Source: Streptomyces filipinensis
GTDB taxonomy: Bacteria > Actinomycetota > Actinomycetes > Streptomycetales > Streptomycetaceae
Assembly (NCBI RefSeq): GCF_014649495.1
Contig: NZ_BMTD01000011.1
Location: 1-64,000 of the forward strand
DNA length: 64,000 bases
Direction: 5' to 3'
In this document: positions 35,772-43,993 of the stretch, piece after piece
How positions within the stretch are numbered: position 1 is the stretch's first letter
Layout of the letters: every line of letters starts with the position of its first letter
Made by a program: the position numbers and the translations under genes
The notes under the pieces: generated by a model
Database searches by the model: none
Told to the model about the DNA's origin: nothing
What the model saw: only the letters and a program-made list of their open reading frames with translations

Positions 35772-36254
35772 TCAGCGGCGTGCCGAGAACGCGGTGCCAC
35801 GTTCGGCGGCGGCCTGGCGCGCGGTGTCGTACCGCGCCTGCCAGCGGGGCGAACCCGGGGTCCAGAGGATGACCTGCCAGTGCAGCTCCTCCGGTTCACG
35901 GTCGGCGGCGAGCCCCTGCAACCGCTTCGGCTGGAACCAGTAATCGGCCCACACCACCAGTTGCTGGCTCAGGGTGAGCGCCGAAGGCAGCGGCCGGCCC
36001 CAGATGAAGTAGACGGCGAACGGCGGACCGAAGTAGATGATCGACGTCCACATCGACAGCCCCAGGAAGGGCAGGAAGGCCGACACCGTGAACAGCGTGA
36101 TGAGCCACACCAGGCCGAAGCCGAAGGCCGCGCCCAGCGCGGGCAGCAGCAGACCCGGGAGCGGGATGTTGCCCCAGTTCCAGATCCGCTTCGGGCGCTT
36201 CACCAGGTCCGTGTGGTCGTAGGCGACCAGTGGCTCAGGTGGTTCCTGCGTCAA
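35772..36254 (-). CDS. TcpE/VirB3-like membrane protein
   Basis: 160 residues. The N-terminal segment VAYDHTDLVKRPKRIWNWG precedes two or three hydrophobic helices (LLLPALGAAFGFGLVWLITLF, FLPFLGLSMWTSIIYFGPPFAVYFIWG) and a soluble C-terminus with DYWFQPKRLQGL and EELHWQVILW. Size, topology and position between the small membrane peptide and the VirB4-like ATPase match TcpE/VirB3-type proteins, which help place VirB4 at the membrane. It starts at ATG 36254, 40 bp after the upstream gene. Confidence 0.75.
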   Translation of the reverse strand: MTQEPPEPLVAYDHTDLVKRPKRIWNWGNIPLPGLLLPALGAAFGFGLVWLITLFTVSAFLPFLGLSMWTSIIYFGPPFAVYFIWGRPLPSALTLSQQLVVWADYWFQPKRLQGLAADREPEELHWQVILWTPGSPRWQARYDTARQAAAERGTAFSARR

Positions 36255-36294
36255 CGCTGCGCACCTCCCTTCCGCTTACGGCGCTCGGCACCGA

Positions 36295-36558
36295 TCAGTT
36301 GCCGTTGCCGATGTCGCTGCCGAGACCGATGAGGAGGGAGGCGAGGCCGGTGGCGCCACCGATGATCAGGGCGGCGAGCGCGATCATGCCGAAGCCCTGG
36401 AAGGCCTCGCGCATGCCGTCACCGCGCTTCATCGACAGGAGCATGCGGATGCCGAGGACGAGAAGGGCGATGACGGCGACCATGGTGCCGGCGTTGCGGA
36501 GGATGTCCTCGATCCGGTTGAACATCCCGGTCATGTCGTCATTGGCGGCCAGGTACAT
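36295..36558 (-). CDS. Small two-helix membrane protein (VirB2/TcpD-like position)
   Basis: 87 residues with two transmembrane helices (NAGTMVAVIALLVLGIRMLL and FGMIALAALIIGGATGLASLLIGLG) separated by a short basic loop MKRGDGMRE. It has no cleavable signal. The length and hairpin topology are those of VirB2-type pilin subunits or TcpD-like proteins in conjugative systems. It lies between the TcpC-like and TcpE-like genes, so it is likely an apparatus subunit. Confidence 0.7.
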   Translation of the reverse strand: MYLAANDDMTGMFNRIEDILRNAGTMVAVIALLVLGIRMLLSMKRGDGMREAFQGFGMIALAALIIGGATGLASLLIGLGSDIGNGN

Positions 36559-36619
36559 GGTGGTTCCTCTCAGGTGACGTTCGGTGTGCTGAGGTGGCGG
36601 CCGAGGGGCCGGCCGTGGG

Positions 36620-38266
36620 TCAGGACTTCGTGGGCCGCTTGCCCTTGGAGGACTGCGTGGTCGCGCTGGGAGACGAGGACGGCGAGGACGGCGAGGGGCT
36701 GCCGCTGGCTTGGGTGCCGGGCGTCTCCTCGTCGGGCGAGCTGGTCTGCTCGTCGTCGGCCCGGCCGCCCTCTTCGTCCAGCGCGCCGCCGCGGATGTCC
36801 TGGATGAACCAGCCCTGCGCGGTGTTCACCACCGTCAACCGGTACGCGCGGCGCACGGTCCGGGACAGGCCGTCACTCCACTCGACAACCGCCTGTACCT
36901 CTACGGTCTGGCCGGCCTTGTAGGTGTACGGGCCGTTGCCCTGAAGGCCCTTGGGGACCAGCGCCTCCACCGTGTCGAGCTTCGGTGCGCTCAGCCGTCC
37001 GTCCAGGCCGGAGGTGGCGAAGGTCGTGGCGCCGGGCGCCGTGAACCGGGCCATGGCGGTGGAGTCGGACTTGCCCCAGGCCTCGAAGTAGCCCGGCAGC
37101 ACCTGCTGCTGGAGCTGCGTCGAGAGGTTGTCGTCCACCACCTCGTCCTTCTTGCTGATCTGCGGGACGTCCGCACGGACCGGCATCGGCATCTCGCCGA
37201 CGTCACCCGCCACGCGCATGCCCTCGCCGGTCTTGAGGTCCTTCACGTAGACGGGCACGGTGAGCGTGGTGAGCTGGCCGTCCCTCGTGCGGACCTGCAC
37301 GCCGATGTAGCGGCCGTTGTCGCCGTACTCGGGAAGCTGCTCGGCCGTGCCGTCCCAGGTGGCGGAGACGGCGGTCTGGATCCCCTGGCCGTTCCAGCCG
37401 CAGTCGGGGTCAACACCGGCAGAGGCGTACCGGGCGAGGTTCTTGCGCCTCTCGTCGGCCTTGGCGGGGGAGAACGTCATGCACAGCAGGGCGTACTGCT
37501 CCGCGAAGGACGCCGCCTGCTGGGTCGGGAAGTCGGTGAGCCGGTACTTGGCCGCGTCGGCGGCGTCGAGACCGGCCGTGGAGGCCCCCGACGACTTGCC
37601 GATCACCAGGCCCATCACCCCGCACGAGCCCAGTGCGAAGACACACGTGGTGATGAGGAGGGTGGCGCGCAGCGCGACGTGTGTGCGGCGTCCTCCGCCG
37701 CTGATGCGGCCGCCGGGCCGGGGGACGTCGAAGTCGCGGGAAGGGCGGGACGCGGTCGCTGCGCTCGCCTTGGCGGCGGGCGCGGACGCGAAGGAACCGG
37801 CGGCTTCGGGGCCGGCGGAAGGCGCCGCTGCGGCGGCCGCGGGAGCGTGAGCGGCGGTGATCGCCGGAGCGTGGGCGGCGGTCGCCTGGGCGGGGGCCGG
37901 CTTCGCCGGGCCGCCCTTCTTGCGCTGTTCCTTCGCCGCCTTCTTCTGCTCGTAGGCGGCCTTGCGCGCCGCCCGCTCCCGCTCGCGCTTCTCCTTCTTC
38001 GACTCGCCCTGCGGACGCGTCTCACGCGGCGGCAGGGCGGGGACGGCGGCCCGCCCCGCCTGGGGCGAGTTGCGAACCCAGGCCGCGGCGACCTGCGCCC
38101 GGGCCGCGTCGGAGGGCAGCTGCTGGGGCTGGGGGTGAGACGGCTGCGGGGTGGTGGACTGGCCCTGGGCCTGCTGTCCTCCCTGTGCCGGCCACGCCTG
38201 GTGCTGCGGCTGTTGTGGCTGCTGTGGAGGACCGAAGGACCCGGGCTGCCCGTTGTGGTCTGTCAT
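36620..38266 (-). CDS. TcpC/VirB8-like bitopic protein
   Basis: 548 residues from ATG 38266. About 195 residues are cytoplasmic, rich in Gln/Pro and then Lys/Arg/Glu (KKEKRERERAARKAAYEQKK coiled-coil stretch). One transmembrane helix (ATLLITTCVFALGSCGVMGL, about 200-220) follows, then two extracytoplasmic NTF2-like domains with FPTQQAASFAEQYALLCMTF, TVPVYVKDLKTGEGMRVAGD, LPGYFEAWGKSDSTAMARFT and VEVQAVVEWSDGLSRTVRRAYRLTVV. This is the TcpC layout of Gram-positive conjugation systems. The tail is acidic and Ser/Pro-rich. It is the first gene of the leftward operon; the in-frame GTG at 38278 is an alternative start. Confidence 0.82.
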   Translation of the reverse strand: MTDHNGQPGSFGPPQQPQQPQHQAWPAQGGQQAQGQSTTPQPSHPQPQQLPSDAARAQVAAAWVRNSPQAGRAAVPALPPRETRPQGESKKEKRERERAARKAAYEQKKAAKEQRKKGGPAKPAPAQATAAHAPAITAAHAPAAAAAAPSAGPEAAGSFASAPAAKASAATASRPSRDFDVPRPGGRISGGGRRTHVALRATLLITTCVFALGSCGVMGLVIGKSSGASTAGLDAADAAKYRLTDFPTQQAASFAEQYALLCMTFSPAKADERRKNLARYASAGVDPDCGWNGQGIQTAVSATWDGTAEQLPEYGDNGRYIGVQVRTRDGQLTTLTVPVYVKDLKTGEGMRVAGDVGEMPMPVRADVPQISKKDEVVDDNLSTQLQQQVLPGYFEAWGKSDSTAMARFTAPGATTFATSGLDGRLSAPKLDTVEALVPKGLQGNGPYTYKAGQTVEVQAVVEWSDGLSRTVRRAYRLTVVNTAQGWFIQDIRGGALDEEGGRADDEQTSSPDEETPGTQASGSPSPSSPSSSPSATTQSSKGKRPTKS

Positions 38267-38580
38267 CGAGTCGGTTACTCCAGCGAGTCGGTTTCCCGTC
38301 CGCCTGGGCGGGTCGGCAACCGCACCGCACGACGGGCCCTGGCCCGGCCAGGTGCGCTGGCAGTGTGGCAAAGACCCGTGCCTGGACCGTGGTCGCTTTT
38401 CCCGGTGGGAGTCGGGGAATTCCCGATGGGCCGTCCCGGGGAAACCGATCGGGAAAACTGTCGGGGACATGTCGGGAGAGGGCTTCGGTGTAGGGAACGG
38501 CCCCGGCCCACAATGCGCGGGGTACCTCTGCCGACGTACCCGCACCTGGAACCGACACGGACCTTGGCGAAGGACGAGAG
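38267..38580. promoter_or_regulatory. Divergent promoter region of the secretion-like locus
   Basis: This 314 bp region separates the leftward TcpC-like operon and the rightward operon and contains no gene. It holds the perfect palindrome GGGAATTCCC (38415-38424), flanked by TTTTCCCG (38397-38404) and its complement CGGGAAAA (38450-38457). TAGGGA near 38492 is a possible -10 for the rightward operon. Shared operators here would switch both halves of the apparatus together. Confidence 0.6.
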
Positions 38581-39081
38581 TTGAGCGACGACAGCGGGCA
38601 ACCGCAGCAGCCCGATCCGCGCGCCTGGGGCGCACCGCAGCAGGTGCCAACGGTCCAGTACACCCCACCGGCCGCGCAGGTCCCGCAGATCTTCCCGGCC
38701 GAGCACGCCTGGGTGGACGGCTACGAGCCCGGCAATCCCTGGCAGGCCCGCCTGTGCGTGCAGACGCCGTACGGCATCTTCGCCCACCCCCTCACCCCCC
38801 ACACCATCCCCGAACTCCTCGAACAGATGGTGCTGGTGGCGCAGGAGCAGCAGGGGCTGCCGGTCGGCATCGACACGGATCCCGTCCCGGAGACGCCCGC
38901 CGCGGACACGGAGGACGAGGAGGAGCAGAGCCTGGGGGACCGTCTCCACGGCGGCCGCGCCGCGAGGCTGACCGGCTGGGCGGTCGTCCATGACCTGTGG
39001 GAACGCGAGGATCCGACGGCGCGGATCGTGATGGGCGCGATCGTGGTGGTGCTGTTGCTCCTCGGTATCTTCCTGACCTGA
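38581..39081 (+). CDS. Tail-anchored membrane protein, first gene of rightward operon
   Basis: 166 residues, starting at TTG 38581 after GAAGGACGAG. The N-terminus is Gln/Pro-rich, then FPAEHAWVDGYEPGNPWQAR and LCVQTPYGIFAHPLTPHTIP, an acidic stretch, and a single C-terminal helix (IVMGAIVVVLLLLGIFL) ending the protein. It is thus a cytoplasmic domain anchored by its tail. No family is recognised. It is divergent from the TcpC-like gene and is probably an apparatus or regulatory component. Confidence 0.7.
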   Translation: MSDDSGQPQQPDPRAWGAPQQVPTVQYTPPAAQVPQIFPAEHAWVDGYEPGNPWQARLCVQTPYGIFAHPLTPHTIPELLEQMVLVAQEQQGLPVGIDTDPVPETPAADTEDEEEQSLGDRLHGGRAARLTGWAVVHDLWEREDPTARIVMGAIVVVLLLLGIFLT

Positions 39082-39111
39082 CCGTCCGCTCGACCGACCG
39101 GGAGAAACCAC

Positions 39112-39726
39112 ATGCTGACGGAGACGACGGGACGCACTCCGCAAGACCTCGCCACCGAGCTGGCCGTGCTGCGGGAGGTCGACTGGGCCTCCGTGTGGGC
39201 GGGTCCGCCGCAGGGCGGGGACGAGCTGCGGAAGTGGTGCGGGCGGTACGGCTGGGAGCCGCTGACGTTCGACCGGCAGCTGGTGGTGCGGGGGCGCAGC
39301 GGGGGCGAGCTGACGCTCTACTCGAACGGTCACTGGAGTCCCGTCTCCAGCGTGCGCTACGACGCCTGGCAGGTGCGGGCCGGCGAGGCGGCCGAGAACG
39401 CCTCGGTGCTGAGCAGCGCGGACCAGGCGTGGCCCGGGTACCTGGATGCGGCGGTCAGCGTGCTGGGCGCTCCCGTGTGGGCGGGCTCCTGGGACGCCGA
39501 GGACTTCCCGGAGCCGCCGACGCCGGCGTTCTGGAGGGACCGGGAGTCCCGGCTGAGCAAGCGCAGCCCGTACCGGCTGGCCTACTGGGCACCCAGGAGC
39601 ACGGACGGGGCCGTTCTCGTCCTCGACCAGTCGGTGTCGTTCCCCACCTGGACGCAGGACCTGCCCGGCGGGTCGATGATCTGCCTCACGGCCCGCGCGG
39701 CCACGGTGACCGGGGGCGCCGGGTGA
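39112..39726 (+). CDS. Unknown protein, family B copy 3 (DWxxVWAG family)
   Basis: 204 residues, with VDWASVWAGPPQG, WCGRYGWEPLTF, WDAEDFPEPP, RSPYRLAYWAP and a final MICLTARA, the same landmarks as 28454-29065 and 29094-29711. ATG 39112 follows GGGAGAAAC. Its stop overlaps the family A copy 2 gene by 4 bp (GTGA), reproducing the A/B pairing of the leftward operon although there the order is also B then A. Confidence 0.75.
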   Translation: MLTETTGRTPQDLATELAVLREVDWASVWAGPPQGGDELRKWCGRYGWEPLTFDRQLVVRGRSGGELTLYSNGHWSPVSSVRYDAWQVRAGEAAENASVLSSADQAWPGYLDAAVSVLGAPVWAGSWDAEDFPEPPTPAFWRDRESRLSKRSPYRLAYWAPRSTDGAVLVLDQSVSFPTWTQDLPGGSMICLTARAATVTGGAG

Positions 39727-40745
39727 GCTTCGACTCCCCTCCCACCAGGGAGGAGATCACCGAGGCCGTGGCCCGGCAGCATGCCTACCGCCAGGCGGAG
39801 CCGCAGTCGCAGGAGGCGGGCGAATCGGTGGCCCAGCGCATCTACACGGACTGGCGGGAGGCGCATGCGCAAGGCCGCGACGTGCCGGACCTGGTGTCCT
39901 TCGTACGGGACGTGGCGGGCACCGGGTCCGTCACCCGCGAGGACCGCGGTGAGGTCCGTGCCTTCTGGTCGTACATGTCACAGCCTGAGGGGGCGTCCGA
40001 GCCGATCGGGCACCGTTACCTGGCACAGGCGTGCGGCAGCTCTCGGGGCTTCCAGGTGCTGGAGGACACCCCGGCCGGGAGCCGGCTCGACTCGTACCAG
40101 CTCTGGAACGAACACGTGAAGGACGCCCTCGTCCGGGACTACGGGCTCGACGAGGAAGCGGTGAACGCCCTCGCGCCCGAGGTCTGGTCCACCGTCTCCC
40201 AGCGTTACGCCGAGGCCGCACAGGGACCGGTCGTCGCCTTCGCCACCGACATCGCCGCGTTCTCCGTGCTCGGCAAGGACGAACTCCCGCGTCTGCTCGC
40301 CCACGAACAGGTCGGCAAGGACAACATCAGGTTTCCGCTGCCCGCGCCCCGGCACGAGCATCTTCCGCCGGAGATCGACGCGTTGATCGCCGACGACGCG
40401 ATGCGGGCGCAGGTGCTCATGGAGGACTTCGACCCCGAGAAGTCCCCGAAGGAGTTCGCGGCCAAGCTCGGGGGCGTCGACGTGCCGGAACGGCTGCGCG
40501 ACGACCATCAAGCCGCCCTGAGGCGTCTCCAACTCGCGGACTCCTACGAGGAACTGAACGCCAAGGCGAGTGCACCGCAGCCCGCCGCGGTGAACGAGTT
40601 CCTGCCCGGCGTCGCGGTCCGCCCCGTCGCCATGCCCGCGGCCCCGCGTGGTCCGGCCGCCGGTCACGGAGTCCTCAACCCGGCCGCGGCCCTCTCCCTG
40701 CCGACCCCGATGCCCGTGCAGCAGTCCGCTGGAGTGGAGCGATGA
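39723..40745 (+). CDS. Unknown protein, family A copy 2 (paralogue of 27345-28457)
   Basis: 340 residues from GTG 39723. The N-terminal 80 residues are charged and helical. The conserved core includes VWSTVSQRYAEAAQGPVVAF, SVLGKDELPRLLAHE, NIRFPLPAPRHEHLPPEID and ALIADDAMRAQV, followed by a Pro/Ala-rich tail with FLPGVAVRPVAMP. It shares this core and tail with copy 1. It overlaps both neighbours by 4 bp. Its function is unknown; a toxin or effector with family B as partner is a hypothesis based on arrangement. Confidence 0.75.
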   Translation: MSFDSPPTREEITEAVARQHAYRQAEPQSQEAGESVAQRIYTDWREAHAQGRDVPDLVSFVRDVAGTGSVTREDRGEVRAFWSYMSQPEGASEPIGHRYLAQACGSSRGFQVLEDTPAGSRLDSYQLWNEHVKDALVRDYGLDEEAVNALAPEVWSTVSQRYAEAAQGPVVAFATDIAAFSVLGKDELPRLLAHEQVGKDNIRFPLPAPRHEHLPPEIDALIADDAMRAQVLMEDFDPEKSPKEFAAKLGGVDVPERLRDDHQAALRRLQLADSYEELNAKASAPQPAAVNEFLPGVAVRPVAMPAAPRGPAAGHGVLNPAAALSLPTPMPVQQSAGVER

Positions 40746-41107
40746 CCGCCGCCGCAGAACCGACCGAAGAAGAGCCGCAGTTCTACTTCGCGGACGTCTA
40801 CGCCTTCGTCTCCGACTATCTCGCCCAGATGATCCGCCGTCGGGTCAACGGCACCTCCACCACCTGGTGCCCGACGTGGTGGGAGCATCCGGAGGCCGGC
40901 GCCCGGCTCTCCGCGATGTGGCTGGCCTGGGAACACCTGCGGCAGGACCCGGCGCTCGGCATGTCGACGTGGTGGCTGCACCACGCCGACCCGCATCTGC
41001 GGATCCTGATGGACCCGGACAACGGCCCGTTCGCGGCCTGTTCGCCCAAGGACGGTCACACGGCCTACCCGTTCGACCCGCTGCCGGTGGACGCGCGACC
41101 GGAGTGA
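40742..41107 (+). CDS. DUF4913-family protein
   Basis: 121 residues matching the DUF4913 pattern: FYFADVYAFVSDYLAQMIRR, then WCPTWWEHPEAGARLSAMWL, WEHLRQDPALGMSTWWLHHA and PFAACSPKDGH. These Trp-rich proteins are common in Streptomyces mobile-element and conjugation-type loci and have no assigned activity. It begins inside the stop of family A copy 2 (ATGA). It is followed by a 159 bp gap with the second GGGAATTCCC palindrome. Confidence 0.8.
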   Translation: MTAAAEPTEEEPQFYFADVYAFVSDYLAQMIRRRVNGTSTTWCPTWWEHPEAGARLSAMWLAWEHLRQDPALGMSTWWLHHADPHLRILMDPDNGPFAACSPKDGHTAYPFDPLPVDARPE

Positions 41108-41177
41108 CCGGCCCGGGCATCCGCTGAAGGCCTCGCTTTCCTCTCCTTTCCCGCGCACTCCCGTCCCCTTTCCCGCC

Positions 41178-41187
41178 GGGAATTCCC
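41178..41187. promoter_or_regulatory. GGGAATTCCC palindrome upstream of the second rightward transcription unit
   Basis: This is the same perfect 10 bp palindrome as at 38415-38424, again preceded by TTTCCCG. CTACCGT at about 41213 is a plausible -10 for the gene starting at 41267. Confidence 0.5.
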
Positions 41188-41266
41188 GCCGCCCCGGCCG
41201 GCCGACCTCCCCCTACCGTGTCCCGGTCACCCGCCGTACCGGCTCGCACTAGGGAGGCGCGGGAAC

Positions 41267-41935
41267 GTGGAGTTGCCTGAGGAGAACAAGCGCGCGGGGC
41301 TGCTGGCCCTGGCCGTGCTCGGTGTTCTCTTGGTCGCCGTGCTCACCGTGTTCACCGTCTTCGACGGGAGCGACGGAGAGGACAAGAGCGGCGGTTCTCC
41401 GGCGCCCAGCGCCACGACCGGCCAGGGCGGTTCGGGCTCGGGGACGGACACCGGCGCCGGTGACGCGAAGGGCGGCGCGGCCGAGCCGATCATGACGTCC
41501 GCCGAGGCCACCTCGGCACACGAGGCCATGGCCCAGTACATGGCCGGTCTCAACACCTACGACCACAGCAGTGACACGGCGACCTGGAGCGCCCCGCTGC
41601 TGCGTCTGACCACGGACGACATCCGGATGAAGCAGCTCACCGCCCTGCCCACGGGCAAGGCGTGGGCGGCCTGCCTGGCCGACCGCTGCTCCTCCAAGGG
41701 CACCGCCGTCGTGGTCCGCGACGCTGTCATCTCGGACGACCTGGTGCGCGGCAGCGGCCGGTCGATCTCCAGCCTGGTCAAGGTGACCGCCACGCGCACC
41801 GCGGGCGGCAGGACCACCACGGAGTCCAACCGGTGGCTGGTGTCCGTCAAGGAGGTCAGCGGCCGGTGGCTAGTCTCGGGATTCGACGTCTTCGGCCTCG
41901 GTGACGTGGGCGCCTCCGACGATTCGGGGGCGTGA
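41267..41935 (+). CDS. Bitopic VirB8-like (NTF2-fold) protein
   Basis: 222 residues from GTG 41267. It has a short cytoplasmic N-terminus, one helix (AGLLALAVLGVLLVAVLTVFTVF), a Ser/Gly/Thr linker of about 50 residues, then a compact domain with ATSAHEAMAQYMAGLNTYDH, TWSAPLLRLTTDDI and NRWLVSVKEVSGRWLVSGFDVFG. The topology resembles VirB8/TcpC or TraH-like assembly factors. It immediately precedes the peptidoglycan hydrolase gene (6 bp). Confidence 0.65.
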   Translation: MELPEENKRAGLLALAVLGVLLVAVLTVFTVFDGSDGEDKSGGSPAPSATTGQGGSGSGTDTGAGDAKGGAAEPIMTSAEATSAHEAMAQYMAGLNTYDHSSDTATWSAPLLRLTTDDIRMKQLTALPTGKAWAACLADRCSSKGTAVVVRDAVISDDLVRGSGRSISSLVKVTATRTAGGRTTTESNRWLVSVKEVSGRWLVSGFDVFGLGDVGASDDSGA

Positions 41936-41941
41936 GTCGGC

Positions 41942-43993
41942 ATGGTTGCTCCGGCGGTGCTGGCCGCCGCCAGCAGGGCCGCGAAGGTCGCCAAGGCGGC
42001 GAAGGCGGCCAGGCAGGCGGCTCAGGGCGGCAAGGGTCCCGATGGGGGCAAGAAGAAGAACCGCAAGTGGATGTGGATCGTCGGCGGCGGCTTCCTGCCG
42101 ATCGCCGGAATCGGCGGTCTCATCATGGTCCTGCTGGGCGCCATGCTGGGTGGCATGTCGGCGGGAGTGGCCGCGGCCTCCTGCGAGGATTATTCGGACA
42201 GCGCGAACGCCGGCAACACCGGCGACGCCGCCGCCACCAACCCGATCATGCCGGCCGGCAAGATGTACATGCCGAGCGCGACGGCCCGGAACGAGATCCC
42301 GCCGAAGATGATCCTGGCGGCCATGCGCGCCGCCGCACGCTACGACGGCCTCGACTGGACGCTCATCGTCGGGCAGATGTACCAGGAGACCAAGTACGGC
42401 CAGGACCCCTCGGCGGCCCCGGGCGGCGCCAACTCGCTGGGCTACATGGGCATCCTGCAGTTCGGCCACCCCGCCTGGAACCAGTACGGCGCCGACGGCA
42501 ACGGCGACGGCAAGAAGGACCTGTACAACATCGACGACGCCGCCTGGGGCGCCGCCAACTACCTGCACGCCCTGCACGCGGAGACCCAGCCGTGGAAGGC
42601 GCTCCTCGGCTACTCGGGCTCCACGGCCTCCAACACCATCTACCCGCGGGTCGTCCTCACCGAGGCCGCCCGCTACCGCGGTGTGCTCACCGGCGACAAG
42701 GACCTCATCAAGCGCTGGTACGCGCATCTGAAGGAGGCCATCGACAAGAACCCCTCCTTCCCGACCCTCGGCAAGCAGTCGGACATCCCCGAACCGGTCG
42801 GCAACGACGCGCAGCCCGGCTCGGCGCTGTCCATAGCCTCCTCACCGCCCCGCTCCTGGTCGACCCCGCCGCTGGACGGCGGTGGGAGCGACAACAGCGG
42901 CGTCACCACCGCGATGGCCCCGGCGGCGTACTCCATGCCCGCCGACAAGCCGGCCGCCACCGGCAAGGACTGGCAGTGGCCCATGAAGAAGGGCACCTAC
43001 ACGCTGGGCACCCGGTACCACGAGGCCGGCAGCATGTGGAGCCTCGGCTACCACACCGGTCTCGACCTCGTGGCCTCCGCGGGCACCCCGATCTACGCCC
43101 CTGCCGACGGCAAGGTGGTCCACGCGGGCCCCGGTGGCAGCTACGGCAACATGACGGAGATCCAGCACGCGGGCGGCGTGATGACGCTGTACGGCCACCA
43201 GACGACGATCAAGGTGTCCGTCGGGCAGAGCGTCAAGCGCGGCGACCTGATCGGCACGGTCGGTGCGACCGGCAACGTCACCGGTCCGCACCTGCACTGG
43301 GAGGTCCTCCTGCCCGGTGTCGACAACCCGTTCGTGGCCGGTCAGGACCAGGGACCGGGCATGGTCGACCCCGAGGGCTGGATGAAGGGGAAGGTCACCG
43401 CCGACCCCGACTACGGGACCGTCCCCGGCTCCGACAAGGGCGGCAGGGACGCACAGTACGCGGAGTGCGCCCAGCAGCACGGAGGCTCGTCCGTTTCGCC
43501 CGACGGCGCCGGCGCCTCCGGCGTCATCCCCGACGCCGACGACCCGGTGATCCGGGCCGTCCTCGGCTGGGCGCAGCGCGGGATCGGTGTGCCGTACGTG
43601 TACGGGGCCCCGCGACTGCAGGGCGAGAACCCGACCAGCTTCGACTGCTCCAGCTTCACGCAGTGGGCGTACTACATGGCCAGTGGTGGGAAGATCAACA
43701 TCGGTGGGACCACGTACGAGCAGCAGCCGTACCTCAGCAAGTACAAGGTCTCGCTCTCCGAGGCGCAGCCCGGTGACGTGATCTTCTTCCGGCCCGAGGG
43801 CAACGGCCGCTCCGGGCACGTCGGTCTGGTCTGGGACCCCAAGGGCCACAAGATCCTCCACGCTCCGCGGCCCGGCAAGACGGTGGAGTTCAGCACCTGG
43901 GACGTCCAGGACACGATCACCGGTGTCTACCGCGTGCCGATCCCCAAGGGCACCGATCCGGTCGAAGGCAATGGAAAGGAAAAGGGAGCGTAA
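41942..43993 (+). CDS. Three-domain peptidoglycan hydrolase (lytic transglycosylase-like, M23, NlpC/P60)
   Basis: 683 residues. One transmembrane helix follows a Lys/Ala-rich N-terminus (WMWIVGGGFLPIAGIGGLIMVLLGAML). The SLT-like domain has LIVGQMYQETKYGQD, SLGYMGILQFGHPAW and AANYLHAL (about 125-260). The M23 domain has GYHTGLDLV (near 369) and TGPHLHWEVL (near 449). The NlpC/P60 domain has FDCSSFTQWAYYM (near 567) and GHVGLVWD (near 624). Type IV systems use VirB1/TcpG-type enzymes to open the wall locally. Three catalytic domains in one chain is unusual. The protein is membrane-anchored, not freely secreted. Confidence 0.88.
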   Translation: MVAPAVLAAASRAAKVAKAAKAARQAAQGGKGPDGGKKKNRKWMWIVGGGFLPIAGIGGLIMVLLGAMLGGMSAGVAAASCEDYSDSANAGNTGDAAATNPIMPAGKMYMPSATARNEIPPKMILAAMRAAARYDGLDWTLIVGQMYQETKYGQDPSAAPGGANSLGYMGILQFGHPAWNQYGADGNGDGKKDLYNIDDAAWGAANYLHALHAETQPWKALLGYSGSTASNTIYPRVVLTEAARYRGVLTGDKDLIKRWYAHLKEAIDKNPSFPTLGKQSDIPEPVGNDAQPGSALSIASSPPRSWSTPPLDGGGSDNSGVTTAMAPAAYSMPADKPAATGKDWQWPMKKGTYTLGTRYHEAGSMWSLGYHTGLDLVASAGTPIYAPADGKVVHAGPGGSYGNMTEIQHAGGVMTLYGHQTTIKVSVGQSVKRGDLIGTVGATGNVTGPHLHWEVLLPGVDNPFVAGQDQGPGMVDPEGWMKGKVTADPDYGTVPGSDKGGRDAQYAECAQQHGGSSVSPDGAGASGVIPDADDPVIRAVLGWAQRGIGVPYVYGAPRLQGENPTSFDCSSFTQWAYYMASGGKINIGGTTYEQQPYLSKYKVSLSEAQPGDVIFFRPEGNGRSGHVGLVWDPKGHKILHAPRPGKTVEFSTWDVQDTITGVYRVPIPKGTDPVEGNGKEKGA

